Of a stretch of 37,074 nt of DNA, positions 26,652 through 34,578 are shown piece by piece. Origin of the DNA: JBHICC01 sp046759385 (GTDB taxonomy: Bacteria; Pseudomonadota; Gammaproteobacteria; Acidiferrobacterales; SPGG2). The stretch lies in NCBI GenBank assembly GCA_046759385.1, contig JBHICC010000025.1, forward strand, positions 1-37,074. The letters run 5' to 3'. Both the position numbers and the translations under genes were made by a program. The number at the start of each line of letters is the position of its first letter. The first letter of the stretch is position 1. The notes beneath the pieces were generated by a model. It was not told the origin of the DNA, did no database searches, and worked only from the letters and a program-made list of their open reading frames with translations.

Positions 26652-27440
26652 CTATTTCTTAAGTACGGCGGTAAAATTACCGTCAGCCTCCTCAAACGGT
26701 GAGAAGTGTTGGACATCAATAAAGCCCACCCGATGAGCCAGGGTTGCCAGATTTGCCGAGTTGAAAAGGTGTAAATGTTCAAGTGGCTTCAGAGCACCCC
26801 AATCGCAGCCCGATGCTGCCGCTCGCTCGCAAGCAGTGTCGGGCGTCTGAATCACGAATGTTCCCCCTGGCCTAAGTATCTCGTAGACCCCCTTTAGGTC
26901 TTCGATCACATCTTCGAGATGTTCTATCACGTCGATTGCGGTGATGAGACTGAACGTGTCAGGCTCGAAGTTCCCGCGACAATCCGCGAACCGGCCGACA
27001 AACACCTGGTCTCTAAACCGGTGATATGTATTTTTGAACGGCATTGTCAGCTCCGGCACGATTTCGACGCCGTAAACGTTCCAACCCCTTTCTATGCCTG
27101 CAGCGAGCAAGAATCCCTTATTGCAACCTATGTCGAGAAACCACCTTTGCCCATTCTCATCGTTTCCATGGGAGGACGCGAACTCGAATATCTGGCGACC
27201 ACGCCCCATGGACTCTTCGAAATGGCGTGTGTGTGAGAACCGTCGTATCGGAGCTAGCACTCGGCGCCGAAACGACTTAAAGCTGCCACCGCTATAAGAC
27301 CTGTACAGATTCTCCGTGCGCTCAACCTTATCGACATAAATCAAGCCACAGCTCTTGCACCGCAGATAATCGTAATGATCGATCACGCAGTACTTTGCTG
27401 CATACGCATTGTCATTGCAGACGATACAGTTCCGCGCCAT
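26652..27440 (-). CDS. Class I SAM methyltransferase with N-terminal zinc-ribbon-like motif
   Basis: A 262-residue Methyltransf_23-type protein. The N-terminal CIVCND and YLRCKSCGLIYVD give a Cx2C...Cx2C treble-clef-like site (residues 5-32), as in many sugar C- or O-methyltransferases. SAM motif I FLDIGCNKGFLLAAG is near 100 and AIDVIEHLEDV near 166. It could act on a nucleotide sugar or glycan. It sits 24 bp upstream of, and in the same run as, a GMD-like gene and the FkbM genes. Confidence 0.85.
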   Translation of the reverse strand: MARNCIVCNDNAYAAKYCVIDHYDYLRCKSCGLIYVDKVERTENLYRSYSGGSFKSFRRRVLAPIRRFSHTRHFEESMGRGRQIFEFASSHGNDENGQRWFLDIGCNKGFLLAAGIERGWNVYGVEIVPELTMPFKNTYHRFRDQVFVGRFADCRGNFEPDTFSLITAIDVIEHLEDVIEDLKGVYEILRPGGTFVIQTPDTACERAAASGCDWGALKPLEHLHLFNSANLATLAHRVGFIDVQHFSPFEEADGNFTAVLKK

Positions 27441-27464
27441 CGCTCGATCTCACAAATTGCTGAA

Positions 27465-28430
27465 TCATGAATTTTTCTGCCAGTCCAGCTCTGCCTCGAC
27501 CATCATGCGGACAATATCTGGCATCTTGAACTTTGCACGCCAACCGAGTTTCTCAGACGCTTTCGCCGGATTCGCGCGCCCGACGGACAGATCCGTCGGG
27601 CGCGCAAGGTCAGGGTCGATAACTACATGCCTACGCCATTCTAGGTTTACGGTCGAGAAAGCGATATTGACAAACTCCTCCAAGGAATGTGTCTCGCCGG
27701 TCGCAATTACGTAGTCGTCTGGTTGGTCCTGCTGCACCATTAGCCACATTGCCTCGACGTACTCAGGAGCCCAACCCCAATCACGCTGCACGTCTGTATT
27801 GCCCAGATAAAGTTCTTTCTGCGTTCCGGTCGCGATTCGACAAGCAGACGCGACGATTTTGCGCGTCACGAAACGTTCTGGTCGTAATGGTGATTCATGG
27901 TTGAAGAGAATCCCGGAGCAGGCAAACAGATCATATGCCTCCCTGTAGTTAGCCAGCTCCCAGTGAGCGGCTGCCTTAGCAACCGCATAAGGGCTTCGCG
28001 GGCGAAACGGCGTCGTCTCATCAGCTGCCTCGACCGAGATATCGCCGAAACACTCGCTGGAGCCAGCGTTGTAGAACTTGATCGGTAACCGCAAGAAGCG
28101 TATAGCCTCGAGTAGGTTCAAGGTACCGATGATATTGCTTTCCATCGTCTCGACAGGTTGCCCAAAAGACAAACCCACCGAGCTTTGCCCTGCCAAGTTA
28201 TACACTTCATCCGGTTCACAGTTTGTCAAAGCTTGCAGCACACTACGGAAATCGTTGACGGCCATCGACACGAGCTCGACCTGATTGAAGATTCCTAGTC
28301 GCCTCAGGTTGTTGAACGAGGACGCCTGTGCGTCGCGTGAAGCGCCATAAACCTTGTAACCTTTGCTCAGCAAGAGGCGCGCTAGGTACGCGCCATCCTG
28401 ACCAGATATTCCGGAAATCAAGGCCTTCAT
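27465..28430 (-). CDS. GDP-mannose 4,6-dehydratase-like SDR
   Basis: A 321-residue extended SDR. GISGQDGAYLARLLLSKGY at the N-terminus, YNLAGQSSVGLSFGQP, catalytic GSSECFGD and SPYAVAKAAAHW (Tyr/Lys), and NHESPLRPERFVTRKI match GDP-mannose 4,6-dehydratase. The cofactor loop reads ASRDAQASSF rather than the RRSS of classical Gmd, so substrate or cofactor choice may differ. The product, a 4-keto-6-deoxy sugar nucleotide, normally needs a reductase or aminotransferase, and none is in the window. The gene contains a perfect 14-bp hairpin. Confidence 0.85.
   Translation of the reverse strand: MKALISGISGQDGAYLARLLLSKGYKVYGASRDAQASSFNNLRRLGIFNQVELVSMAVNDFRSVLQALTNCEPDEVYNLAGQSSVGLSFGQPVETMESNIIGTLNLLEAIRFLRLPIKFYNAGSSECFGDISVEAADETTPFRPRSPYAVAKAAAHWELANYREAYDLFACSGILFNHESPLRPERFVTRKIVASACRIATGTQKELYLGNTDVQRDWGWAPEYVEAMWLMVQQDQPDDYVIATGETHSLEEFVNIAFSTVNLEWRRHVVIDPDLARPTDLSVGRANPAKASEKLGWRAKFKMPDIVRMMVEAELDWQKNS
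27575..27606. repeat. Perfect 14-bp inverted repeat with 4-nt loop inside the GMD-like gene
   Basis: GCGCGCCCGACGGA (27575-27588) and TCCGTCGGGCGCGC (27593-27606) are exact reverse complements around CAGA. In the gene it encodes ARPTDLSVGRA near residue 280. No T-tract follows on either side. Confidence 0.95.
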
Positions 28431-28500
28431 GAGCGTTCGTGCCTAATTTGGTTCAGTCGAGAGGGCAACTTCTTCGTGCACGGATCTGCCATCACGCTGC

Positions 28501-29496
28501 TCAAGCCGGGAGATACTGCTTGCAAGCTTTGAACACGGTTCCCGGCTCGATAGCCGACAGGCCTAAATGTGGGGCTGCGGTGTCCTCGGAACGAAGCGCT
28601 ACCCATTGCTGCGGCGGTATGTAGGGACCACTGTCTCCCGGATGCAAGACTGAGAAAAGCGCCACCATCGGCGTGCCCACCGCACCGGCGATATGCATCG
28701 GACCGGTGTTAGGTGTGATCAGCAGGTTCATGCGCTCTAAAACTGCCTTATAGCGTTCGAAGTCGGGCGGCGGAGTGAGCAGTTTAATCGTGTTGCCACT
28801 TGCGTGCACGATACGTTCACCGACCGGTCGCTCTTCCGGCAACAGATCCATCACGGTCGTCAATCGGATCCCTTTACCCTCCGCGTACTCGGTCAACAGG
28901 CGGGCTAACATAGCAAACGACTCTAATGGCCAACCTCTTTGCTGTCGGCTCTGTCGAGCTCTAAAGAATGCCTTTGTAAGGCCGCTGAACGTGGGATGAA
29001 TTCCCACCAGAAAGGCATCATCCTCGACGTTCGCGGAACGCAAGATCTCGAGCGCTTTCCTTCTCCCTTCATCGGTCACAGGCAAACGAATCCACTGTGA
29101 TTGAATCTCCTGCTCTTGGCTGCACACGAGGCGCAAGCATCGCTCTGCGTAGTTGATCAGCTCGTCACTCTGTTCTATCTGGTGTATCTGCGCCGTCGCA
29201 CCGCCAAACAGGCGTCCAAAACTCTGCTTGGTCTCGAAACAGTAAATATGGGCATATCCCGCTCGCGCGATCTCCTGCCGAACCCGTGGTCGTCGGAAAC
29301 GCTCACCGAAGGCCTCGCGGTCGTGAATGATGAGCTTCGTCAGCCGATCATTGAAGCCCCTTAATACGCGCTTGCCGTCTGGGCTGGTCAAGGCATGAAT
29401 CTCCGCTTCAGGATAACGCTTGAGCAGGGCATTTAACGCGGCGGTGATCATGACGATATCGCCTACTCTACCCACACGCACAACAAGAACCTTCAC
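28501..29496 (-). CDS. GT9 heptosyltransferase-like glycosyltransferase
   Basis: About 331 residues. KVLVVRVGRVGDIVMITAALNALL at the N-terminus (read in parts) and LLITPNTGPMHIAGAVGTPMVALF near 270 are GT9 blocks. The acceptor-side loop between has an Arg-rich insert (FRARQSRQQRG) before WPLESFAMLARLL, unusual against the other GT9s here. GTG 29496 is chosen because AAGGGGGG lies just upstream and the first beta-strand begins at once; the frame is open to 29574. It heads the minus-strand run that continues with the GMD-like, methyltransferase and FkbM genes. Confidence 0.83.
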   Translation of the reverse strand: MKVLVVRVGRVGDIVMITAALNALLKRYPEAEIHALTSPDGKRVLRGFNDRLTKLIIHDREAFGERFRRPRVRQEIARAGYAHIYCFETKQSFGRLFGGATAQIHQIEQSDELINYAERCLRLVCSQEQEIQSQWIRLPVTDEGRRKALEILRSANVEDDAFLVGIHPTFSGLTKAFFRARQSRQQRGWPLESFAMLARLLTEYAEGKGIRLTTVMDLLPEERPVGERIVHASGNTIKLLTPPPDFERYKAVLERMNLLITPNTGPMHIAGAVGTPMVALFSVLHPGDSGPYIPPQQWVALRSEDTAAPHLGLSAIEPGTVFKACKQYLPA

Positions 29497-29539
29497 TACC
29501 CCCCCTTTGATTAGATTTTCTGATCGACCTTGGCGTGCT

Positions 29540-29567
29540 TTGAAGGTGTCGGATTTGTCAGCATAAT
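29540..29567 (+). promoter_or_regulatory. Candidate promoter for the FkbM-like gene at 29596
   Basis: TTGAAG (29540-29545), a 16-bp spacer and CATAAT (29562-29567) lie in the 99-bp divergent gap. The leader would be about 20 bases, with no clear ribosome site. Confidence 0.4.
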
Positions 29568-29595
29568 GTAGCAAGCAAACTTTGGCTCACCCACA

Positions 29596-30663
29596 ATGAA
29601 ACTGCGCCGATTAGGTCAGCTGTTCAGCTTTAGGCGATACAACCTACTCAAGAAGTACTTCCAAAACCCGCTGCGGGCGCTGATGGCATCGTCCGGCATC
29701 TTCAAACGGCCCCAAAAATTGATCACGCGAAACAATCAAGTAATAGCTGTTAACCGCGGCGACTTGCCGCTATGGGAAGAATATTTTACCTCAAGAACCT
29801 GCACGGTATTCCCCGAAGGCAGTCTGTTTAGGGTCGTGCCCAACGATTCCAGATTCGCTCCGTACCATATCAAAGGCAACTGCCAATGCTTCACCTTCGA
29901 ACCTCAGCGATGGAACAAGAACGCTAGCCGGGCACCGTTGGTTCGGGAACTCGAACTCGCGGAAAAGAGCGTCTATTCACAGCATGGTGAAGATGGCGTT
30001 ATCGAAGCGTTGCTCAGGCATATCCCGGCAACGTATGACTACATCGTAGAGTTTGGAGCTTACGATGGTATTACCATGAGCAATAGCCGCTATCTTATCG
30101 AGGACAAAGGTTGGTCAGCGTTTCTCATCGAGCTGGACTCCCGCTTCTACAAGCGCCTCGCGTCTCTTTACGCGGAAAACGAGAAGGTAACGACATTGCG
30201 AGCCGCTGTTACACCGACAAACATCAACAGACTCTTCAAGCAGGCGGAGGTACCTAAGGATTTTGACATCTTATCTATCGATATTGACGGCCCCGATTAC
30301 TATGTGTGGCAAGGGCTGACAGAGTATCGTCCGAAGATCGTAATTATCGAATACAACTCTTCTATCGCTCCTGAGCGAGAGTACGTGGTTCCGGCGCAGG
30401 AGGCGTTCGCCCGAGGAGGCACCGATCGGGAAGGCGCCAGCTTCCTATCGCTGTACCAGCTAGGCAAGTCCAAAGGTTATCGACTAGTGTACAGCGAGTT
30501 ATCAGGCGCGAATCTTTTCTTTGTCCACCATTCCTGTGCCGTGAGCGCAGAGTTTACAGAGGTGGAGCCGTCGCTTCTTTACCAACCGCCCCACTATGGA
30601 CTCTTGTCGGGTGGCACGGCGCCGAATGGGCGTGGCTATCCCCCGTCGAAATCATTCACTTGA
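29596..30663 (+). CDS. FkbM-like methyltransferase-fold protein with extra N-terminal domain
   Basis: A 355-residue protein. Residues 1-120 are basic at first and then form a domain I do not recognise. From about 125, KSVYSQHGEDGVIEALL, YIVEFGAYDGITMSNSRYL (SAM motif I position), AFLIELDSRFYKRL and FDILSIDIDGPDYYVWQGL follow a distant FkbM-like pattern, with the conserved KxDVEG replaced by SIDIDGPD. It may methylate or have lost that activity. It is the only plus-strand gene between two minus-strand runs and overlaps the convergent FkbM gene by 12 bp at the stops. Confidence 0.7.
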   Translation: MKLRRLGQLFSFRRYNLLKKYFQNPLRALMASSGIFKRPQKLITRNNQVIAVNRGDLPLWEEYFTSRTCTVFPEGSLFRVVPNDSRFAPYHIKGNCQCFTFEPQRWNKNASRAPLVRELELAEKSVYSQHGEDGVIEALLRHIPATYDYIVEFGAYDGITMSNSRYLIEDKGWSAFLIELDSRFYKRLASLYAENEKVTTLRAAVTPTNINRLFKQAEVPKDFDILSIDIDGPDYYVWQGLTEYRPKIVIIEYNSSIAPEREYVVPAQEAFARGGTDREGASFLSLYQLGKSKGYRLVYSELSGANLFFVHHSCAVSAEFTEVEPSLLYQPPHYGLLSGGTAPNGRGYPPSKSFT

Positions 30664-31467
30664 GGTTTCTCGCGCACGATCCTTTAGAGACTTGTTTCGC
30701 GCATTGAAAAGAAACAGATGGCTCTCCATTTTCTTGTGCACCTCGAGATCAAACCATTCCGACAGATAGGCGAGCAGCTCGAAGTCTCGGTTGCCATGAA
30801 GCTCACCCATGATCCAGGAGACATTTGAGAGCACAGACCGGTCCATGGATGTGAGGATATCGTACTCGGCACCTTCGGTATCGATCTTGATGAGATCTAC
30901 ACGGTCGATCCCGAGCTCGGCAAACGCGTCAGGCACCGCCCGGATGTCGGCCATTGTCGGCCGTGAAGGATCTCCGACTGCGTTGAGCCCGTCGCCCGCA
31001 AGCGTGAACAAAGAATAATTGCCGACGTTTCGCGGGTCCTGACTGGGATAGATGTCAAAAGTTCCCGTTTTCGAGCTCAGACCGTATGCCAGCGCCTGGA
31101 CATTAGCCAAGCTAGCAGTGTTGCGCTGTAAGAGCGCGAAGTTGTCCGAAAACGGCTCGAAGCTGTAGATCTTGGCCTTGGGAAAACGATGGGCCAGATA
31201 TGCGGCAGCTACGCCGATGTGTCCGCCGATATCGAGAATCACGTTGGCCTCAATGTCGGCCGGTACGCGATATTCGGCTTTGCTATCCGGTAATACAAGT
31301 ACTGTGTAGATGGCGCCTTTGTCCGTCGTACCCGGGCGATAGTGGATCGGAATGTCTTCCCACGTGTAAACATGCGCATCTTCGGGTCTAACGCTGTGCG
31401 CTCGGGTCCAAGCGAAATCCCACGAACCCGATCGCCACCAGATCTTCAGATCATTGCGCAAATTCAC
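30652..31467 (-). CDS. FkbM-family SAM-dependent methyltransferase
   Basis: A 271-residue FkbM protein. NVILDIGGHIGVAAAYLA is near 75-92 (motif I with Gly-Gly in place of GAN), IYSFEPFSDN near 101, and LIKIDTEGAEYDILTSM near 193 is the FkbM signature. GTG start at 31467. It is the last gene of the second minus-strand run, 24 bp after a SAM methyltransferase gene. Its 3' end overlaps the convergent FkbM-like gene. Confidence 0.85.
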   Translation of the reverse strand: MNLRNDLKIWWRSGSWDFAWTRAHSVRPEDAHVYTWEDIPIHYRPGTTDKGAIYTVLVLPDSKAEYRVPADIEANVILDIGGHIGVAAAYLAHRFPKAKIYSFEPFSDNFALLQRNTASLANVQALAYGLSSKTGTFDIYPSQDPRNVGNYSLFTLAGDGLNAVGDPSRPTMADIRAVPDAFAELGIDRVDLIKIDTEGAEYDILTSMDRSVLSNVSWIMGELHGNRDFELLAYLSEWFDLEVHKKMESHLFLFNARNKSLKDRARETSSE

Positions 31468-31491
31468 GATCGACCAATCAAGCCGGTCAAT

Positions 31492-32193
31492 TTAAGCGCC
31501 GCTGCTGGAGGCTTTTCTCGCAACGGCCTCTATGGAGAACTCGCCCTCGCTGGGTAGTTCCGTACCAGGATTGACATAGCCCTTGTCACAGGTCTTGCAG
31601 TATATGAGCTCGAGATCGGCCAGCGTTCGATTCAGCAACGGCACGAGCCCGATCGTGTCAGGCGGGTCATCGCGATCCGGCAAGAAAAAATGTTTATGAT
31701 CATCGTTGAAGCGGGAGGGCAACCGAACCTTCTTCTCATACAAGTCACGGTGAGGCAACAACAGGATCAGGAATCCGCCTGGCTTCAGCACGCGCCACCA
31801 GTTACGCAGCGCAAGCCCACAATCAGTGAGATGCTCAAGCAAGTGACTTGAATATACAAAGTCGAAGCTCTCGTCCTCGAGCCCTTGCAAATACTGGGCA
31901 TCCCCGTGCTCGAAGTCCCAACCGGTGACCTCCGCGACTACCGGGTCGCCGCCGTAACCGATGTCCAGACCTTGGCCCTGACAGTAGCACTCAAAAAAAT
32001 GTTCGCGTTCGCGGCGTTCGCGCGCCTTGTGGGTCTCACCGTGCGAGCGCCGTCTACCGAGTATGGGCAGGTGGCCAAACAGATTGTAGCGGATCTTCCT
32101 AATCCGGTCCTTGACCTTCTTCTCCGAGTGACGAGATTCCGGTATTGAGGCGAAAAGATGATATCTGACGTTTCTATAAAGCTGCTTCAACAT
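31492..32193 (-). CDS. Class I SAM-dependent methyltransferase (Methyltransf_11 type)
   Basis: A 233-residue protein. The basic N-terminal 65 residues precede GLDIGYGGDPVV (motif I), FDFVYSSHLLEHLTD near 111 and WWRVLKPGGFLILLLPH near 131, which are typical of the methyltransferase_11 fold. LIYCKTCDKGYVNPG near 197 has two cysteines. The target is unknown, but its place between a heptosyltransferase and an FkbM gene suggests glycan or sugar methylation. Confidence 0.8.
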   Translation of the reverse strand: MLKQLYRNVRYHLFASIPESRHSEKKVKDRIRKIRYNLFGHLPILGRRRSHGETHKARERREREHFFECYCQGQGLDIGYGGDPVVAEVTGWDFEHGDAQYLQGLEDESFDFVYSSHLLEHLTDCGLALRNWWRVLKPGGFLILLLPHRDLYEKKVRLPSRFNDDHKHFFLPDRDDPPDTIGLVPLLNRTLADLELIYCKTCDKGYVNPGTELPSEGEFSIEAVARKASSSGA

Positions 32194-32223
32194 TGTCGCA
32201 CTCGCGCAGATTCGCCTTTCCTG

Positions 32224-33285
32224 TCATTGGCGCTGGACCGCCCTACCGCGCACAATACGGACCAGCTCGTCGAATTGTGTCTCGGCGTAGTCCACAGGAA
32301 TATCGGTCGTGCCGAGCGGGTTCCCGCAGAGATCAAAGTGCGACGGATCTTCGACGAAACAATCGGTGTGAGCACAGTCCTCGGGTGCAACAACTTCCGG
32401 TCGCGTATGGGTAAAAAGGCCTAACGTCGGCCTTTTCAAGCCGAACGCAAGGTGCATCAGCGACGTATCACCAGTCACAATGTAGCCACAGCGCGTCATC
32501 AAACCTGCCACCCTGTCAAACGACAGCATCGGCGACCGTACCACACGCCCATGCAACGCATAGTGACGCACGAACTCGTCCGCGAGATCATCCATACCCG
32601 GGTTCGTAAACACCAACGGAACAAAATGGTACTTGCCCGCAACTCGAATCGCCAGATCGACAAAACGGTCTACCGGCCAACGTTTTTCCGCCGCGCCCGC
32701 GCCCAAATTGAAGCCAACATACTCGTCCGCCATATCTCGCAAAAAGTGCTCCGCATGCGCGATAGCATCGCTCGTGCAGTGATACGTCGTGCCACGTCTA
32801 ACCTCTTCTGACGAAACCCCAAGCGGCTTCAGCACCGTACCCAAAGCCTTTGCCCAATTGTTGCACATCGATGGGTACTTCACCTGTACGTTATTTGCGA
32901 TGCGCAGCGCCCACAGATGATCAAAACCGAGCCGGATTCGTGCATTAATCAGCAAAGTGACGAGTGGGCTTGAGCCTCCTGAGTAAAGGTCCACACATAA
33001 GTCGAATCGACGGCCGCGAAGATTGTAGATGTGCTTTAACGACCCGCGAAGGTAGACGAGTAAAGGGCGCTTTTCTCTGCGGTAGACTATCAGCTCGGAG
33101 CAGTCTGGATGATTCGCTAACACCTCACGGCCGGACGGATCGACCACAACGGTGATGTGCGCGTGCGGAAACCGTTTTCTCAGCGCCTCGATCGTTGGGG
33201 TACGAATCAAGACATCGCCCAAAAGGCCCCAGCACAGCACACAGATCGTTTTGATGCTATCGGTATCGATCTTCTCAGCAAGCAC
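32224..33285 (-). CDS. GT9 heptosyltransferase
   Basis: A 353-residue GT9 protein. KTICVLCWGLLGDVLIRTPTIEALRKRFP (read in parts) begins the N-domain, GAGAAEKRWPVDRFVDLA near 194 has the family KxWP-like block, and YIVTGDTSLMHLAFGLKRPTLGLFTHT near 268 is the donor site. It looks like the most canonical WaaC/WaaF-like sequence of the four GT9 proteins here. GTG start at 33285, with a weak ribosome site. It is in the run with the deacetylase fusion (21 bp upstream) and the methyltransferase (30 bp downstream). Confidence 0.87.
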   Translation of the reverse strand: MLAEKIDTDSIKTICVLCWGLLGDVLIRTPTIEALRKRFPHAHITVVVDPSGREVLANHPDCSELIVYRREKRPLLVYLRGSLKHIYNLRGRRFDLCVDLYSGGSSPLVTLLINARIRLGFDHLWALRIANNVQVKYPSMCNNWAKALGTVLKPLGVSSEEVRRGTTYHCTSDAIAHAEHFLRDMADEYVGFNLGAGAAEKRWPVDRFVDLAIRVAGKYHFVPLVFTNPGMDDLADEFVRHYALHGRVVRSPMLSFDRVAGLMTRCGYIVTGDTSLMHLAFGLKRPTLGLFTHTRPEVVAPEDCAHTDCFVEDPSHFDLCGNPLGTTDIPVDYAETQFDELVRIVRGRAVQRQ

Positions 33286-33306
33286 AGGCTTACCGCGTCG
33301 CTTACC

Positions 33307-34578
33307 CTAGAAGTCTTTTCTCTTCAATCTGCAGTACCTCAGGTAGTAGCCGGAGGTTTTCTTCCAGAACGCCGCCCGGCTCGTCCGTGCGAATATCGGA
33401 ATGCGGCGGATTCGGTAAAGGTCATCGATCATGCGCATCGGTCCGTTCGAGGTGCCGATGCCAAACCGATATCCAGCATTGCGTACTGCCGCTACCTCGC
33501 GCTGTCCGTACTCGCCGTACGGATAAGCGAACGATACCACTTCATCACTGATGAGGTCCTCGAGCACATGCTTTGAGTCAACGACCTCGCGCTCGACTTC
33601 CACGGCTTCTAACTTTGGGAAACGCCTGTGCAACAGACCATGAGAGCCAATTTCGATTCTTCCGCTCGTGTGGCAAGCACGCACCTGCGTATCGTTCATG
33701 AGCCGTGCCTCCGGTTCTCCCTGAGCCATATCCCACGCATTATTGGTCATCGTTCGATCGCCAAGCACGAACACGACGGCCTTGGCGTCATGCTCGTCAA
33801 GCAGGGGCAAAAGCTTCTCCAAGTTGTCCTCATACCCATCGTCAAACGTTAACATCACTGGCTTCGGTGGGCGCGCACCATTGAGAATGTCCCTGAAAGT
33901 GACTGCCTGAAAGCCACGTTTCTTCAGCGCTCCAAGCTGCCAGCGAAGATCGGCTTGAGTGACAAAGATATTGAAGCGGGAATTCGTCGGCGGCGTTTCG
34001 ACCACACGATGGTATACGAGCACGGGAATTTCGCTAAACCGCCCGAGATAAGCGTCAATTTCGGCTTGCTGGTAGATGCGCATCACATTGGCGTACACCT
34101 GTTCCGCGTCATACTCCTGAAGGTAATCGGCGTAACGTTCCACCGGCACTTCCTTCTCGCCTGCGAGGATAAGTCGAAGATCGGCAACTAGACGGTCTAT
34201 GTCCACATTCGGTGGCGAAGCACAGTCCCCGAAATTTGTTGCTTTGGCCTGCGCAATCGTAGCCCCAGTAACCGGCCCCACGTAGACACACTCCCCCACC
34301 GCTATCACCGGCACGCGCGCGCGCATTACCTCCAGCGCGACCTGTCCGGCGCCAATAACTAGGTCGTGCTCGCGGATCAGTGCATCCACATCATCGACGA
34401 ATCCGCGTAAGCTTACGTTCACCGGAGCGGCGTCACGAAACTCCTGTGTAATCGGCTCACCGACCATCGTAAATGCTGCGTCAGGGAAGTGGGGCGCTAC
34501 GTCCTTAACGATGCGGTACGCCAGTTCACCCTTCGGCCCCGTCAGCCGCCCCACCCAGGCGATGCTAATCGATCGCAT
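33307..34578 (-). CDS. Glycosyltransferase C-terminal domain fused to polysaccharide deacetylase
   Basis: About 423 residues in two parts. Residues 1-190 are the donor-binding half of a GT4-like glycosyltransferase (SISIAWVGRLTGPKGELA, VSLRGFVDDVDALI, then a GAGQVALEVMRARVPVIAV block where GT4 enzymes bind nucleotide sugar). Residues 200-423 are a NodB-type deacetylase: VLVYHRV, TFDDGYEDN (catalytic Asp and metal Asp), SHGLLHRR (metal His pair), FAYPYGEYG and IRRIPIF. It should remove acetyl or similar groups from a sugar, while the glycosyltransferase half needs the missing acceptor half. That half is the gene immediately upstream, in another frame, overlapping by 14 bp. ATG 34578 is the only start that gives this overlap cleanly; 34602 is also possible. 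Confidence 0.85.
   Translation of the reverse strand: MRSISIAWVGRLTGPKGELAYRIVKDVAPHFPDAAFTMVGEPITQEFRDAAPVNVSLRGFVDDVDALIREHDLVIGAGQVALEVMRARVPVIAVGECVYVGPVTGATIAQAKATNFGDCASPPNVDIDRLVADLRLILAGEKEVPVERYADYLQEYDAEQVYANVMRIYQQAEIDAYLGRFSEIPVLVYHRVVETPPTNSRFNIFVTQADLRWQLGALKKRGFQAVTFRDILNGARPPKPVMLTFDDGYEDNLEKLLPLLDEHDAKAVVFVLGDRTMTNNAWDMAQGEPEARLMNDTQVRACHTSGRIEIGSHGLLHRRFPKLEAVEVEREVVDSKHVLEDLISDEVVSFAYPYGEYGQREVAAVRNAGYRFGIGTSNGPMRMIDDLYRIRRIPIFARTSRAAFWKKTSGYYLRYCRLKRKDF

Noticed and set aside
25715..26782. Long form of the FkbM ORF from 26782
   Set aside because: It would overlap the neighbouring methyltransferase gene by 130 bp, and the extra residues do not fit the family.
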